This document shows positions 24,206 to 33,340 of a stretch of DNA of 64,000 nucleotides, piece after piece (the first letter of the stretch is position 1; each line of letters opens with the position of its first letter). The stretch comes from an uncultured Alistipes sp. (GTDB lineage: Bacteria > Bacteroidota > Bacteroidia > Bacteroidales > Rikenellaceae), in contig CALUIK010000006.1 in assembly GCA_944320685.1 (NCBI GenBank), positions 62,001-126,000 on the forward strand, given 5' to 3'. The position numbers were made by a program, and so were the translations under genes. The notes under the pieces were generated by a model. It searched no databases, was not told the DNA's origin, and saw nothing but the letters and a program-made list of their open reading frames with translations.

Positions 24206-27181
24206 TTACTCCATATCGGGTTTTACGATGCCTTTCTTGGATTGCCCGTCGACATATATGTACAGCGGTTTGTCGAATTCCACGCATCGCAGATACTCGC
24301 CGTCGTAGAGTGACGGCATAGCATCAAGGGAGGCAATGTCGAGCGTACCCTCGCCTCGCGACGGGTTGAGCGACAGGTACCCTACGCCTAACGACGTCAC
24401 GTTTTGGAAAAAATGTGTACCTTGGCTTGCCTCTATATTGAAGTCGGGCAGTGCCGATTCTACTATGACGCGGGCCTCGGATATGTGCCCCCATTTGACA
24501 GGTACGCCCAGATTGGGATCCGATGAACCCCAGCGTCCCGTGCCTATCAGGACGTATTCGCTGCCTTTGTCGCGCAGGCGTTTGTTGAATTCGTAGAGCT
24601 CGTCAGCTATCTCCTGTGTCTTGAGCGACGAGAATTTGTCGAATTTCATGTATATGATATGGCGAATGTCGTGCATGAGGCCTATGCCGAGGGCACATTC
24701 CGAGTAGACTATGGCGCCAGTGCGGTCGACTTTCGTCCAATCCAGCTTGGCACTCTCCTCGTTGCGGATGATGGGGCGTATCTGCAGCAGGTTGAATATC
24801 TGCACCGAGCCGTACGGCACGTCCATGTTGACGGCGAACTCCAACTCTACGGGACACCGCATCTCCTCCTCCCCTATCTTCAGCAGGTCGCGTATGATAT
24901 CGGCCAGAGGGAACGAGCCGTATTTGAGTATGCGGTTGAAGGTTATGACGCGGAAGTAACGCGACAGCGTGGGGCTCTCGCTGATGCGGTTGTTCTGATA
25001 ATCGTAGTAGGAACATGTGTACTTGGAGTTGCGGAAGTCGCCCATACGCGAGACGGGTATACGTTCGATGTTGACCTCGTCGTTGGTTGAGGGCCGGAAC
25101 CGGTCGGGGTTGAGGCTAAGGGCCATGACTTCGGTCTGGGCATCGCTCACGGCCAGCTCGGGCGTCGATGTCTGCAATGCCTTGTCGGGGTATGCGGGCG
25201 AGAAACGCATGCTCCTGCCGCCGTCGACGACGGCCTTGCCCAGGCCCATGACGATGTTGCATACGCCGTCTTCTGCCTTCTCGTACCCGAGCGGGTAGAG
25301 GTTCTGCGAACGTGCTACGCCTGACAGCGTCGGGAAATAGTATCCGTTCTGTTCTGTGCCGCACACCTCCTGTATTAGGACGGCCATCTTCTCCTCCGAC
25401 AGGAGGTTTTGCGACGACTGTATGTAGGCGCGCGATGAGGCGTAGAAGACCGAGGCGTAGACGCTCTTGATGGCGCGCACGAGCATGCGCAGCATCTGGT
25501 CGTCATTCTCGCAGCGCGGGATCATGTAGGTGGAGTATATTCCGGCGAAGGGCTGGTAGTGCGAGTCCTCGAGTTTCGACGAGGAGCGTATGGCCAGCGG
25601 ACGGCGGCATGTGCGGACGAAGACCCGCAGTTTGGCGTATAGTTCGGACGGAAGCACCGAGTTGAGGAATTCCGACAATATTCCCTCGTCGTCGACCTCC
25701 TGCGAGATGACATATTTGAGGCCGTTCAGGCGTATGAAGTCGTCGAAGTAGTCTGTTGCGATGACAAGGCTGCGCGGGATCATTATACGCACGTTGGGGT
25801 ACTTGTAGTAGTGGTTGTACTTGGCCAGCATGCTGTTCATGAAAGCAAGGCCGCGGGCCTTGCCGCCGATGGAGCCCTTGCCGAGACGGGCGAAGCCGAT
25901 GGCGTCGCTGTATGTCGCCTCGTCGAACTGTGCCACCACGCCCTGACCGAGCATGGTGCGGTAATCCTTGAAGAGCGATACCAGTGCGGCGCGGTGCTCG
26001 TCGATGGAACTGAAATGGCTGCTGTTGATGCTGCGCAGGACCTTCGCCAGAGGGAAGAGGCCGCGCGAATAGAGCCATTTAGAGAGATGCATGTGTTGCA
26101 GGTGGTGTTCCAGAATGTCGTCGGGGACGGTAGCTATAAGTTCCTGCATCTGTTTCAGGTCGCGGGCCCGTCCAACGACCTCGCCCGTCTGCAGATCGCA
26201 GAACTCGAACTCTCCGAAGCCGAACTCACGCAGGATGACATCTTGAAGTTCTGACAGCAGCGTTTTTGAACTTTTGGCGATGAATCCCGCACCCATAGAC
26301 TCGGCCGCGGTACGGTAGTTCACCTGCGACGACTGCAGGATGACGGACATCCACGGTGCGTCGGCCTTGATCAGTTTGCATAGGTCGATGCCCGCGTCGC
26401 TCTTTTCGTCCTCGGATTTGTCTCCGGCATGGAGAATGAGTCCCACGTCGGAGATGACGCCCAGCAGGTTTTTCTTATATCGTTCGTATGTCTCTACGGC
26501 CGAGGTGTAGTCGGTTGCGAGTAGCACTTTCGGACGGGCGCGCTTGCGCGAGATCTGCTGCTGTTCGTTATAGGCGTCCTTGAGGAACTCGCTGTTCTGC
26601 AACAGCAGTATCTTGTACAGTTCGGGAAGGTATGTCGAGTAGAAGCGCACCGAATCCTCGACCAGCAATATCGCCTGTACACCACCCTCGAGTATGTCGG
26701 ATTCGGCATTGAGGCGGTCCTCCATGAGCTTGATGATGGCGATGATGAGATCTGTATTGCCGTGCCAGCAGAAGATGTTGTCCAGCGCCGCGCACTTCTG
26801 TTCGGCAATCTGGCGGTAGATCTCTTTCGAGAAGCTGGTGAGCAGCACCACGGGCAGCGACGGGTATATGGCCTTCACGCGGCGGGCGAAGTCGAAGACG
26901 TTGGGTTCGCCGACGTTGTACATAGTCAGTACGAAATCGAAGTCGCTGCGTGTCTGCAGCAGCTCCAAGGCGTCGGCCGTCGACTCGACACGCGTGAGCG
27001 ATGGCGGGTTGCTCATATTGAGCTCCATGTATTCGCGGTTGATCTGCGATTCGATGTGGCCGTCCTCTTCGAGTATGTATCCGTCATATGTGCAACACAC
27101 CAGAAGTATCTTGTGGATACGGTGCTGCATGAACTGGTAAGGAGTCTGATTCTCGAGATTAAGGTATGCGTGGTCTTCCAT
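24206..27181 (-). CDS. PEP/pyruvate-binding (PPDK_N) protein with receiver-like N-terminus
   Basis: Large cytoplasmic protein of 991 residues. Residues about 22-150 look like a receiver domain (KILLVCCTYDGYILEEDGH, then LPVVLLTSFSKE), and about 165-330 look like a second one (ILLVEDSVRFYSTYLPELYK). From about 435 on there is a PEP-synthase/PPDK ATP-grasp region: LGKGSIGGKARGLAF, RPLAIRSSSKLEDS, FAGIYSTYM, SGVARSQNLYP and LLQIRPI. The phosphohistidine swivel domain and the PEP-binding barrel of true PEP synthase are absent. A conserved tail with GTGRWGSSDPNLGV follows. It may bind ATP and transfer phosphate to a partner, or act as a regulated scaffold. Conserved in Bacteroidota as a protein of unknown role. 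Confidence 0.88.
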   Translation of the reverse strand: MEDHAYLNLENQTPYQFMQHRIHKILLVCCTYDGYILEEDGHIESQINREYMELNMSNPPSLTRVESTADALELLQTRSDFDFVLTMYNVGEPNVFDFARRVKAIYPSLPVVLLTSFSKEIYRQIAEQKCAALDNIFCWHGNTDLIIAIIKLMEDRLNAESDILEGGVQAILLVEDSVRFYSTYLPELYKILLLQNSEFLKDAYNEQQQISRKRARPKVLLATDYTSAVETYERYKKNLLGVISDVGLILHAGDKSEDEKSDAGIDLCKLIKADAPWMSVILQSSQVNYRTAAESMGAGFIAKSSKTLLSELQDVILREFGFGEFEFCDLQTGEVVGRARDLKQMQELIATVPDDILEHHLQHMHLSKWLYSRGLFPLAKVLRSINSSHFSSIDEHRAALVSLFKDYRTMLGQGVVAQFDEATYSDAIGFARLGKGSIGGKARGLAFMNSMLAKYNHYYKYPNVRIMIPRSLVIATDYFDDFIRLNGLKYVISQEVDDEGILSEFLNSVLPSELYAKLRVFVRTCRRPLAIRSSSKLEDSHYQPFAGIYSTYMIPRCENDDQMLRMLVRAIKSVYASVFYASSRAYIQSSQNLLSEEKMAVLIQEVCGTEQNGYYFPTLSGVARSQNLYPLGYEKAEDGVCNIVMGLGKAVVDGGRSMRFSPAYPDKALQTSTPELAVSDAQTEVMALSLNPDRFRPSTNDEVNIERIPVSRMGDFRNSKYTCSYYDYQNNRISESPTLSRYFRVITFNRILKYGSFPLADIIRDLLKIGEEEMRCPVELEFAVNMDVPYGSVQIFNLLQIRPIIRNEESAKLDWTKVDRTGAIVYSECALGIGLMHDIRHIIYMKFDKFSSLKTQEIADELYEFNKRLRDKGSEYVLIGTGRWGSSDPNLGVPVKWGHISEARVIVESALPDFNIEASQGTHFFQNVTSLGVGYLSLNPSRGEGTLDIASLDAMPSLYDGEYLRCVEFDKPLYIYVDGQSKKGIVKPDME

Positions 27182-27208
27182 TGGTACGGTACGGTAATGC
27201 GGTGGCTT

Positions 27209-28312
27209 TTAAAGTTTCCAGCTCGGCTGCCATGTGAGGGTGAAGCGTCCGTCCTCGATGTTCACGGGCAGCCATATGTAGCGTCCGTCGATGGCGTTCT
27301 CGGGCTTCCAGCGGTCGCCCATGTATATGATCATGCCATCGCGGCCCTCGACGGGGAGCATGTAGGTGCTCTGCGAGTGGAATGTCTTGTCGGCATCGTC
27401 GCCGATACACGGGTTGCCCAACTCGGTCCACTCCCCCATCACGTCGTCGGCCACAGCCGAGCGGGCGGCGTTGGGCGCCCAACCCGTACATCCCGACATC
27501 ATGAGGTAGTATTTGCTTTCATGCTTGAATATGGCGGGCGCTTCCATCGAGCGGCCGACGAAGGCGCGTACGTAGCGTCCCGTATGTGCTGTGTAGTCGT
27601 CGGTCAGTTCGGCGATCTGGAGTGTCTGGTTCTCCTCCGAAGCGTATATGTGGTATGCCTTGCCGTCGTCGTCGACGAAAAGCGTCATGTCGCGTGCCAT
27701 CTGGCCTCCGCCGAAATCGCGCACGAGGAATCGATCGTTGTCGGGAACCGTCGCTGCGTTGCCAGCAGCGATGGCCTCGGCGGCCTGCCGTGTCTCGGCA
27801 CTCACGTTCAATGGCCATTTGCCGGCGTTGACACGTCCCGCATTAAGAAACTCGTACGGTCCCGTGACGTTGTCGCTGACGGCGACGCCGCTCATGGCGG
27901 CCGAATAACCCTTATCCTTCAGCTCGAGGTGGAACCACATGACGAACTTGTCCGTCTGTGCGTTGTATATGACTTTGGGCCTTTCGAGTATGCATCCCTT
28001 TTCGATCGGGCTGCCGGACCCATCGGGAGCTACGGCGAGAGCTATACCCTCGTCGCGCCAGTCGTAGAGGTTTTTGGACGAGTAACAGTGCACGCCCACA
28101 TTGGCGCGGTTGCCGCCCTCGCCTTCGGTCTTGTGTTCGCCGAACCAGTAGTAACGGCCGTCGTGGTATAGCATACCGCCGCCGTGGGCGTTGATGGCCA
28201 CACCGTTGTTGTCGAGCCATACTTCGCCCGGGAGGAATTCTTTATTGCCGGCGCACGAGAGACATACGGCTGCCGCTGTCGTCATGAGGCACAGGGTAAT
28301 GAGTTTTTTCAT
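27209..28312 (-). CDS. GH43-like five-bladed propeller lipoprotein
   Basis: Secreted lipoprotein of 367 residues; the signal ends AVCLSC. Glycoside-hydrolase clan GH-F/J propeller features are AHGGGMLYHDGRYYWFGEHK near the N-terminus, ILERPKVIYN (the acidic/Arg region after the first blade), ARDMTLFVDDDGKAYHIYAS (likely pKa-modulating Asp), MEAPAIFKHESKYYLMMSG (likely catalytic Glu) and MGDRWKP. It resembles the GH43 subfamily acting on beta-1,3-galactan or arabinogalactan side chains; exact specificity is inference. It stands between two unrelated genes, without SusC/D. Confidence 0.85.
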   Translation of the reverse strand: MKKLITLCLMTTAAAVCLSCAGNKEFLPGEVWLDNNGVAINAHGGGMLYHDGRYYWFGEHKTEGEGGNRANVGVHCYSSKNLYDWRDEGIALAVAPDGSGSPIEKGCILERPKVIYNAQTDKFVMWFHLELKDKGYSAAMSGVAVSDNVTGPYEFLNAGRVNAGKWPLNVSAETRQAAEAIAAGNAATVPDNDRFLVRDFGGGQMARDMTLFVDDDGKAYHIYASEENQTLQIAELTDDYTAHTGRYVRAFVGRSMEAPAIFKHESKYYLMMSGCTGWAPNAARSAVADDVMGEWTELGNPCIGDDADKTFHSQSTYMLPVEGRDGMIIYMGDRWKPENAIDGRYIWLPVNIEDGRFTLTWQPSWKL

Positions 28313-28467
28313 GGTATTATATGGTTTGTCTTAGTATCTACAAAAGTATAAAAAGGAGCTCGAAGAGACAAATGAAAACTGCAGTGATTTATAATTTGGG
28401 TATTACCGGAGCAAGCGCCGTTTTGTCGAATATCTGCAAAAACGGTCGGTTTATGTCACGGATTGAT

Positions 28468-28475
28468 TAATTTTG
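28468..28475 (+). promoter_or_regulatory. -7 promoter element before the C_GCAxxG_C_C gene
   Basis: TAATTTTG, perfect TAnnTTTG, 25 nt before the ATG at 28501. No exact TTTG at the -33 distance. Confidence 0.5.
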
Positions 28476-28500
28476 CACGATCGACCAACAATTGAAAATT

Positions 28501-28974
28501 ATGAAAGTAGATGTAAACGAGCGGGCCTGCAGGGCGCGCAAACTTTTCGAATCGGGATATAATTGCGCTCAATCAGTATTTCTGGCGTTCTGCGACGTGA
28601 CAGGACTCGATGAACAGACGGCAGCTACTTTCTCGGCGCCTTTCGGCGGCGGTATGGGGCGCCTGCGCGAGGTGTGCGGCACGGTGAGCGGCATGAGCAT
28701 GGTCGCGGGGTTCCTCTACCCCAACAGCCGCCCTAACGACAGGCCGTCGAAGATGCGCACATATGCCGCCGTACAGGATCTGGCCGAGCGGTTCCGAGCG
28801 GAGAACGGTTCGATCGTGTGCCGTGAACTTTTGGGGCTTGCGCAACGTAAGGACGACCCTACGCCGTCGGAGCGGACGCCTGAATATTACAAGCGCCGCC
28901 CGTGCTCGGAATATGTAGCCGTCGCGGCCCGTATCGTTGCCGAGAGGATCAATGCTGCGGATGGCGGCGAATAG
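28501..28974 (+). CDS. C_GCAxxG_C_C family protein
   Basis: Small protein of 157 residues of the family named for its conserved C...GCA..G...C...C pattern, thought to bind a redox metal centre, often near electron-transfer genes. Visible cysteines are in SGYNCAQSVFLAFCDVTG (NCAQ near residue 21), GGGMGRLREVCGTVSGM, IVCRELLG and RRPCSEYV. The start at 28501 (MKVDVNERACRARKLFESG) is the first ATG after the promoter element. No signal peptide. It is divergent from the GH43-like gene, and no redox partner is adjacent. Confidence 0.88.
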   Translation: MKVDVNERACRARKLFESGYNCAQSVFLAFCDVTGLDEQTAATFSAPFGGGMGRLREVCGTVSGMSMVAGFLYPNSRPNDRPSKMRTYAAVQDLAERFRAENGSIVCRELLGLAQRKDDPTPSERTPEYYKRRPCSEYVAVAARIVAERINAADGGE

Positions 28975-29125
28975 GTATTTGCGGGAGAAGCAGGCTGTCA
29001 GCTCGCCGGCCGCGACGGATATTTTGCCGATGCCTTATGTCGAATATACTGATGCCGAAGCATTCGGTGATTTCCCGTTTGAATGCCGTATCTGCTGTCG
29101 GTGTTGCATACGGCGCATAGTGCGG

Positions 29126-29593
29126 TTACGCTTCGTTCTGCGAATTGCGCTGCTTGAGCAGGTCGCGTATCTCGGTAAGAAGCTGCTCCTCTTTTGTGGG
29201 AATGGCCGGGGCCGGTGCGGGCGCATCTTTTTTGCGGGATACGCGGTTCATGAGTTTCACTATGAGGAATACGCATAACGCCAGTATGGCGAAATCGATG
29301 CACTGTTGCAGGAAGGCTCCGTAACAAAGATATACGGGTTCGTGGGCAGTTGCGGACGCGTCGTGCGTCAGGAAATCCGTACCTGCGGCCACGGCATCAC
29401 GCACGCGCGATATGTCGAGTTTTAGATCCGTGAAATCGACATTGCCGATGAATACGCCTATGGGCGGCATCAGCACGTCGTTTACAAGCGACGAGACGAT
29501 CTTGCCGAATGCGCCGCCTATAATAACTCCGACGGCCATGTCCATTACGTTGCCCTTGAGGGCGAACTCTTTGAATTCCTTGAAAAATGCCAT
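29126..29593 (-). CDS. mscL: Large-conductance mechanosensitive channel MscL
   Basis: Inner-membrane tension-gated channel released on hypo-osmotic shock, 155 residues. The first helix is the diagnostic NVMDMAVGVIIGGAFGKIV, followed by SLVNDVLMPPIGVFIG, a periplasmic loop, the second helix (QQCIDFAILALCVFLIVKLM) and a charged cytoplasmic helix (EEQLLTEIRDLLKQR). Length is slightly above the E. coli protein because of a longer periplasmic loop. It is monocistronic, convergent with nothing nearby; 150 nt of non-coding DNA separate its stop from the upstream C_GCAxxG_C_C gene. Confidence 0.96.
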   Translation of the reverse strand: MAFFKEFKEFALKGNVMDMAVGVIIGGAFGKIVSSLVNDVLMPPIGVFIGNVDFTDLKLDISRVRDAVAAGTDFLTHDASATAHEPVYLCYGAFLQQCIDFAILALCVFLIVKLMNRVSRKKDAPAPAPAIPTKEEQLLTEIRDLLKQRNSQNEA

Positions 29594-29730
29594 ATCGTTT
29601 TGTTGTTTGACGTATCAGTGATACGCCGGGTGGAACGTAGTCGAGTACAAATATATACAATTGGATCGATATGGCAAATGACGTTCCGCAGATTGCGAGG
29701 ATTAAGAAACGATTAAAAGATGTCAGTTTT

Positions 29731-29761
29731 TTTGTCTGTTCGCATTAAATATATACCTTTG
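29731..29761 (+). promoter_or_regulatory. Consensus promoter of the TonB-dependent receptor
   Basis: TTTG (29731-29734), 19 nt, TACCTTTG (29754-29761): both Bacteroidota elements exact with standard spacing. Start expected near 29767, giving a leader of about 257 nt. A weaker second promoter may lie at 29821-29851 (ATTG, 19 nt, GAAATTTG). Confidence 0.75.
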
Positions 29762-29766
29762 CAGCG

Positions 29767-30023
29767 GATTTCGATGAATACCCGTCGTATCCGTAAATGC
29801 AGCATATTGCGATGACGTTCATTGCCCTATACAACACTCTTAACGAAATTTGCGCGTTCAGGCGCAATAGCAGTAACAATTGTTACGAACTATACGGAAC
29901 GAAGAGGGCGCGCGCATATGTCTGCACAGCCCTCTTCCGTGTTCTTGGACATGGGTGCCGAAATTTTGGCGACAACTCTCAGTTTTCATTTTTCATATTA
30001 ACTTAATTTTAAATCAGATCGGA
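29767..30023 (+). other. Structured 5' leader of the TonB-dependent receptor mRNA
   Basis: About 257 nt without a supported gene, containing three successive dyads: TTGCGC/GCGCAA (29850-29867), the 14-nt perfect palindrome GTAACAATTGTTAC (29873-29886), and GAAGAGGGC/GCCCTCTTC (29901-29909 with 29929-29937, 19-nt loop). A near-palindrome GCCGAAATTTTGGC follows near 29960. The last 40 nt before the ATG are A/T-rich, typical of Bacteroidota translation starts. It matches no riboswitch class I recognise; it may be a regulatory leader or contain a small RNA. Confidence 0.5.
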
Positions 30024-33000
30024 ATGAAACAACTTTTCTCTTTGATTCTTTCGCTTGTGATGGTCTGCACGGTCAGCGCGCAGGTCACTACTTCGAGTAT
30101 CAACGGTAAGGTCACCGATTCGAAAGGCGAGGTGCTGGTAGGTGCTACCGTTATCGCGGTGCATACCCCTACCGGAACGCAGTACGGTGCCTTGGCCAAC
30201 ATCGACGGCCGCTACAACATTCAGGGTATGCGTACCGGAGGCCCCTATACGATCACCGTATCGTATGTGGGGTATCAGTCTGTCGAACTTACCGACATTA
30301 CGTTGAGCCTCGGCGAGCCCCGTACCTTCGACGTGGCGCTCAAGGAGTCTACGGAGATCGATGCCGTCGTCGTTGTCAGCACGGCCAACGACCGCTTCAA
30401 TGCCAACAAGACCGGTGCCGCAGTGAACTTCTCGCGCGGCGTTATCGAGAACCTTCCCACCATCGACCGCAGCATCGCCGATGTGGCGCGCCTGTCGCCT
30501 CTTGCAAGCTCGACGAAGAGTTCTACGGGCGGCATCTCGTTCGCCGGTACCAACAACCGCTACAATTCGTTCCAGATCGACGGTACGGTGTCGAATGACG
30601 TATTCGGACTCACCTCGTCGGGAACCAACGGCGGCCAGACCTCGACCAACCCGATCTCTATGGAGGCCATCGAGGAGATTCAGGTGGTAATCGCTCCCTA
30701 TGACGTGCGCCAGAGCGGTTTCACGGGCGGCGGCATCAACGCCGTAACCAAGTCGGGTACCAACTCGTTCCGCGGTTCGGCCTATACCTATTTCCGCAAC
30801 AACAACCTCGTGGGCAAGGGTGCTTCGGGTGAGAAGTATGCCGAGCAGAGCACGCAGACCTACGGTTTCACCTTCGGCGGCCCGCTGGTAAAGGACAAGC
30901 TCTTCTTCTTCGTCGGCGGCGAGTACTACAAGGATCAGACCCCCGCTACGGTGTACGACGAGAACAATATCGACGGCTTCGTCACGATGGACCAGCTCAA
31001 CCAGATCCGCGAGCAGTACAAGAAACTTACGGGTTACGACGCTGCCGGCTTCGGACAGCACACGCCCGAGATCTGGTCGGCGAATGTCATAGCGCGTCTC
31101 GACTGGAACATCAACGACAACAACAAGATGATGCTGCGCTACAACTACGGCGGCGCTTCGGCCGACAAGTACTACACTTCGTCGAGTTCGTACTACTTCA
31201 ACGATGCCAGCTACTTCCAGCGTAACGAGACCCACTCTCTGGTAGCCGAGTTGCAGTCGCGCATCAGCAATTCCGTTTCGAACGAGTTGCGTGTAGGTTA
31301 CACCCGCGTTCGTGACTGGCGTGAGGCTGCCGCTCCCGACGGCGCCCCCACCGTGTCGATCTCGGTAAGCAATCCTACGGGTGATTCGAACAAGAATACA
31401 ACCGTATATCTCGGTAACGAGTATTGCTCGTATGCAAACCAGCTCGATCAGGATATCTTTACTATCACAGACAACTTGACGTGGTACAAGGGTGATCATA
31501 CTATTACCTTCGGTACGCACAACGAGTTCTACAAGATGTATAACGTATATGCGCAGAATGCTACCGGCGCATGGTCGTTCAGCTCGCTTGATGATTTCAT
31601 GAACAATAAGGCCGATCAGTTCAAGTATACCTATTACCAGAGCACTGATCTGGATGAGAACGGCAACTGGGGTGCCAAGTTCGGTGCCGCGCAGTTCGGT
31701 CTTTACCTGCAGGATGAGTGGCGTGCCAACGACAAGTTCACCCTCACCTACGGTCTGCGTATGGATGTTCCCGTGATGTTTAAGGATCCTTCGGTAAACA
31801 AAGACTTCAACGACTCGGATGTCGCCAAGAAATACGGCGTGGCTACAGGCGAGGTGGCTTCGGGCAATGTCCTGTTATCGCCCCGTTTGGGATTCCGCTG
31901 GTATGCCGATGAGGATAAGAATATTCTGTTGCGCGGCGGTCTGGGCCTTTTCACGGGCCGCGTACCTTTCGTGTGGATGTCGAACCAGTATTCTAATACC
32001 GGTGTAGATCAGGTTTCGGTTACCGGTTACAGGCCGGAGGACGAAACCGACCAGCCTATTCCCGCTCTTGGCTCCTCTATTACGGCCGATGATGTCAAGG
32101 CAATGGGATTCAATGCCGGAGCCGCCACGATAAATGTCGTTGACAAGAAGTTCAAGTATCCTCAGGTGTTCCGTGTAAATCTGGCTGCAGACTTCAACCT
32201 CGGCAACGGCTGGTCGGCTACGCTGGAGGCTCTCTACTCGAAGACCTTCAACAACATGTACGTCCAGAACATCGACTACGAAGACAGCGGCAAGAAGTTC
32301 TATGCCGTAAATGCCGGTATGGCCAATGTCAACAACACCGCAATCGTTTACGACAATATGACTTCGTACAGCGATATAATTTACCTGAAGAATACCAACA
32401 AGGGTTACTCGTACTCGTTGACCGCACAGGTGCGCAAGTCGTTCGACTTCGGTCTTTCGCTCGATGCGGCCTACACGTTCGGTCACTCGTACAGCATTTT
32501 CGACGGCACCTCGTCGGTTGCCTATTCTAACTGGAAGTACAACTACGCACGCAATACGAACGATCCCGAGCTGTCGCTCTCGTCGTTCGACATACCCCAC
32601 CGCGTAATCGCTTCGGTGAACTACAACACCCGCTACGGCAAGAACAACCGCTGGGGAACCAATCTCGCCCTTATCTATGAGGGCCACTCGGGCCAGCCCT
32701 ACTCACTCTATTATTATTTCAATAAGAACCTGCCCAACGGCGGATATTCTATGAACGGCGACGGCTACAACGGCAACGACCTCATTTATATCCCCAATGC
32801 CGTGGAGGTTATGAACATGAACTGGGCTTCGGATCAGGATATGAACAACTTCGAGAACTTTATCCTCAGCAACAAGGTGCTGCGCGACAACCGCGGCAAA
32901 TACAGCGAGCGCAACAGCATCCGCATGCCTTTCGAGAGCCAGTTCGACTTCAGCTTCTCGCAGGACTTCTACTACAACGTGAAGCGCGGCGGCAAGATCA

Positions 33001-33236
33001 CCTTCATGTGGACGATCATGAATGTCGCCAACCTGCTCAACAAGGATTGGGGCAAGTACTACGCCAACATCTATGCGATCGCTCCGTTGACCGTAACGGG
33101 CGTGTCGGAGGTTCTCAACAGCCAGAACGAGGTGATTGGTTACGAACCTACCTACTCGTTCTATGAGAACAACATGGATCTCGACGACTACTTCTCGCGT
33201 TGGAGAATGCAGTTCGGTGTAAGAATCACCTTCTAA
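30024..33236 (+). CDS. Oar-like TonB-dependent outer-membrane receptor
   Basis: Outer-membrane beta-barrel of 1,070 residues. The start at 30024 gives the signal MKQLFSLILSLVMVCTVSAQ. A carboxypeptidase-regulatory-like domain follows (SINGKVTDSKGEVLVGATV, about 25-105), then a plug (EEIQVVIAPYDVRQSGFTGG, GINAVTKSGTNSFRGSAY), and a long barrel ending in a C-terminal aromatic strand (RWRMQFGVRITF). The plug lacks the SusC signature and no SusD gene follows, so it belongs to the Oar-type family, whose substrates are poorly known (protein or peptide uptake, surface export and adhesion have been proposed). It is monocistronic between a consensus promoter and a strong terminator, which suggests high expression. 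Confidence 0.93.
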   Translation: MKQLFSLILSLVMVCTVSAQVTTSSINGKVTDSKGEVLVGATVIAVHTPTGTQYGALANIDGRYNIQGMRTGGPYTITVSYVGYQSVELTDITLSLGEPRTFDVALKESTEIDAVVVVSTANDRFNANKTGAAVNFSRGVIENLPTIDRSIADVARLSPLASSTKSSTGGISFAGTNNRYNSFQIDGTVSNDVFGLTSSGTNGGQTSTNPISMEAIEEIQVVIAPYDVRQSGFTGGGINAVTKSGTNSFRGSAYTYFRNNNLVGKGASGEKYAEQSTQTYGFTFGGPLVKDKLFFFVGGEYYKDQTPATVYDENNIDGFVTMDQLNQIREQYKKLTGYDAAGFGQHTPEIWSANVIARLDWNINDNNKMMLRYNYGGASADKYYTSSSSYYFNDASYFQRNETHSLVAELQSRISNSVSNELRVGYTRVRDWREAAAPDGAPTVSISVSNPTGDSNKNTTVYLGNEYCSYANQLDQDIFTITDNLTWYKGDHTITFGTHNEFYKMYNVYAQNATGAWSFSSLDDFMNNKADQFKYTYYQSTDLDENGNWGAKFGAAQFGLYLQDEWRANDKFTLTYGLRMDVPVMFKDPSVNKDFNDSDVAKKYGVATGEVASGNVLLSPRLGFRWYADEDKNILLRGGLGLFTGRVPFVWMSNQYSNTGVDQVSVTGYRPEDETDQPIPALGSSITADDVKAMGFNAGAATINVVDKKFKYPQVFRVNLAADFNLGNGWSATLEALYSKTFNNMYVQNIDYEDSGKKFYAVNAGMANVNNTAIVYDNMTSYSDIIYLKNTNKGYSYSLTAQVRKSFDFGLSLDAAYTFGHSYSIFDGTSSVAYSNWKYNYARNTNDPELSLSSFDIPHRVIASVNYNTRYGKNNRWGTNLALIYEGHSGQPYSLYYYFNKNLPNGGYSMNGDGYNGNDLIYIPNAVEVMNMNWASDQDMNNFENFILSNKVLRDNRGKYSERNSIRMPFESQFDFSFSQDFYYNVKRGGKITFMWTIMNVANLLNKDWGKYYANIYAIAPLTVTGVSEVLNSQNEVIGYEPTYSFYENNMDLDDYFSRWRMQFGVRITF

Positions 33237-33263
33237 GGAGGCGCGCGTAACGCCAGATAACGG

Positions 33264-33300
33264 GAGGCTGCATCATTCGATGCGGCCTCTTGTTATTTTA
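33264..33300 (+). terminator. Terminator of the TonB-dependent receptor
   Basis: GAGGCTGCATC (33264-33274) pairs with GATGCGGCCTC (33279-33289) with one T-G wobble, loop ATTC, followed by the T-rich TTGTTATTTT. Confidence 0.85.
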
Positions 33301-33312
33301 TGGCGTTCGGGT

Positions 33313-33320
33313 TATCTTTG
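33313..33320 (+). promoter_or_regulatory. -7 promoter element of umuDC
   Basis: TATCTTTG, perfect TAnnTTTG, 20 nt before the umuD ATG. The -33 position holds only CTTG (33289-33292, inside the preceding terminator arm). No LexA-type dyad was recognised by eye. Confidence 0.5.
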
Positions 33321-33340
33321 CGGTAAAGGTAAGGTGTCAA

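Noticed and set aside
26762..28171. 469-codon plus-strand frame across two minus-strand genes
   Set aside because: Crosses the boundary of two well-supported genes and has no domain features.
29880..30023. N-terminal extension of the receptor starting at 29880
   Set aside because: The extension lacks a signal peptide, while the ATG at 30024 gives a clean one; the region is leader RNA.
30009..31520. 503-codon minus-strand frame opposite the TonB-dependent receptor
   Set aside because: Shadow frame caused by codon bias; Arg/Val-rich nonsense without motifs.
30024..33236. SusC/SusD-type glycan uptake locus
   Set aside because: No SusD gene nearby and the barrel is Oar-like; GH43-like and Asp-box genes are not adjacent to it.
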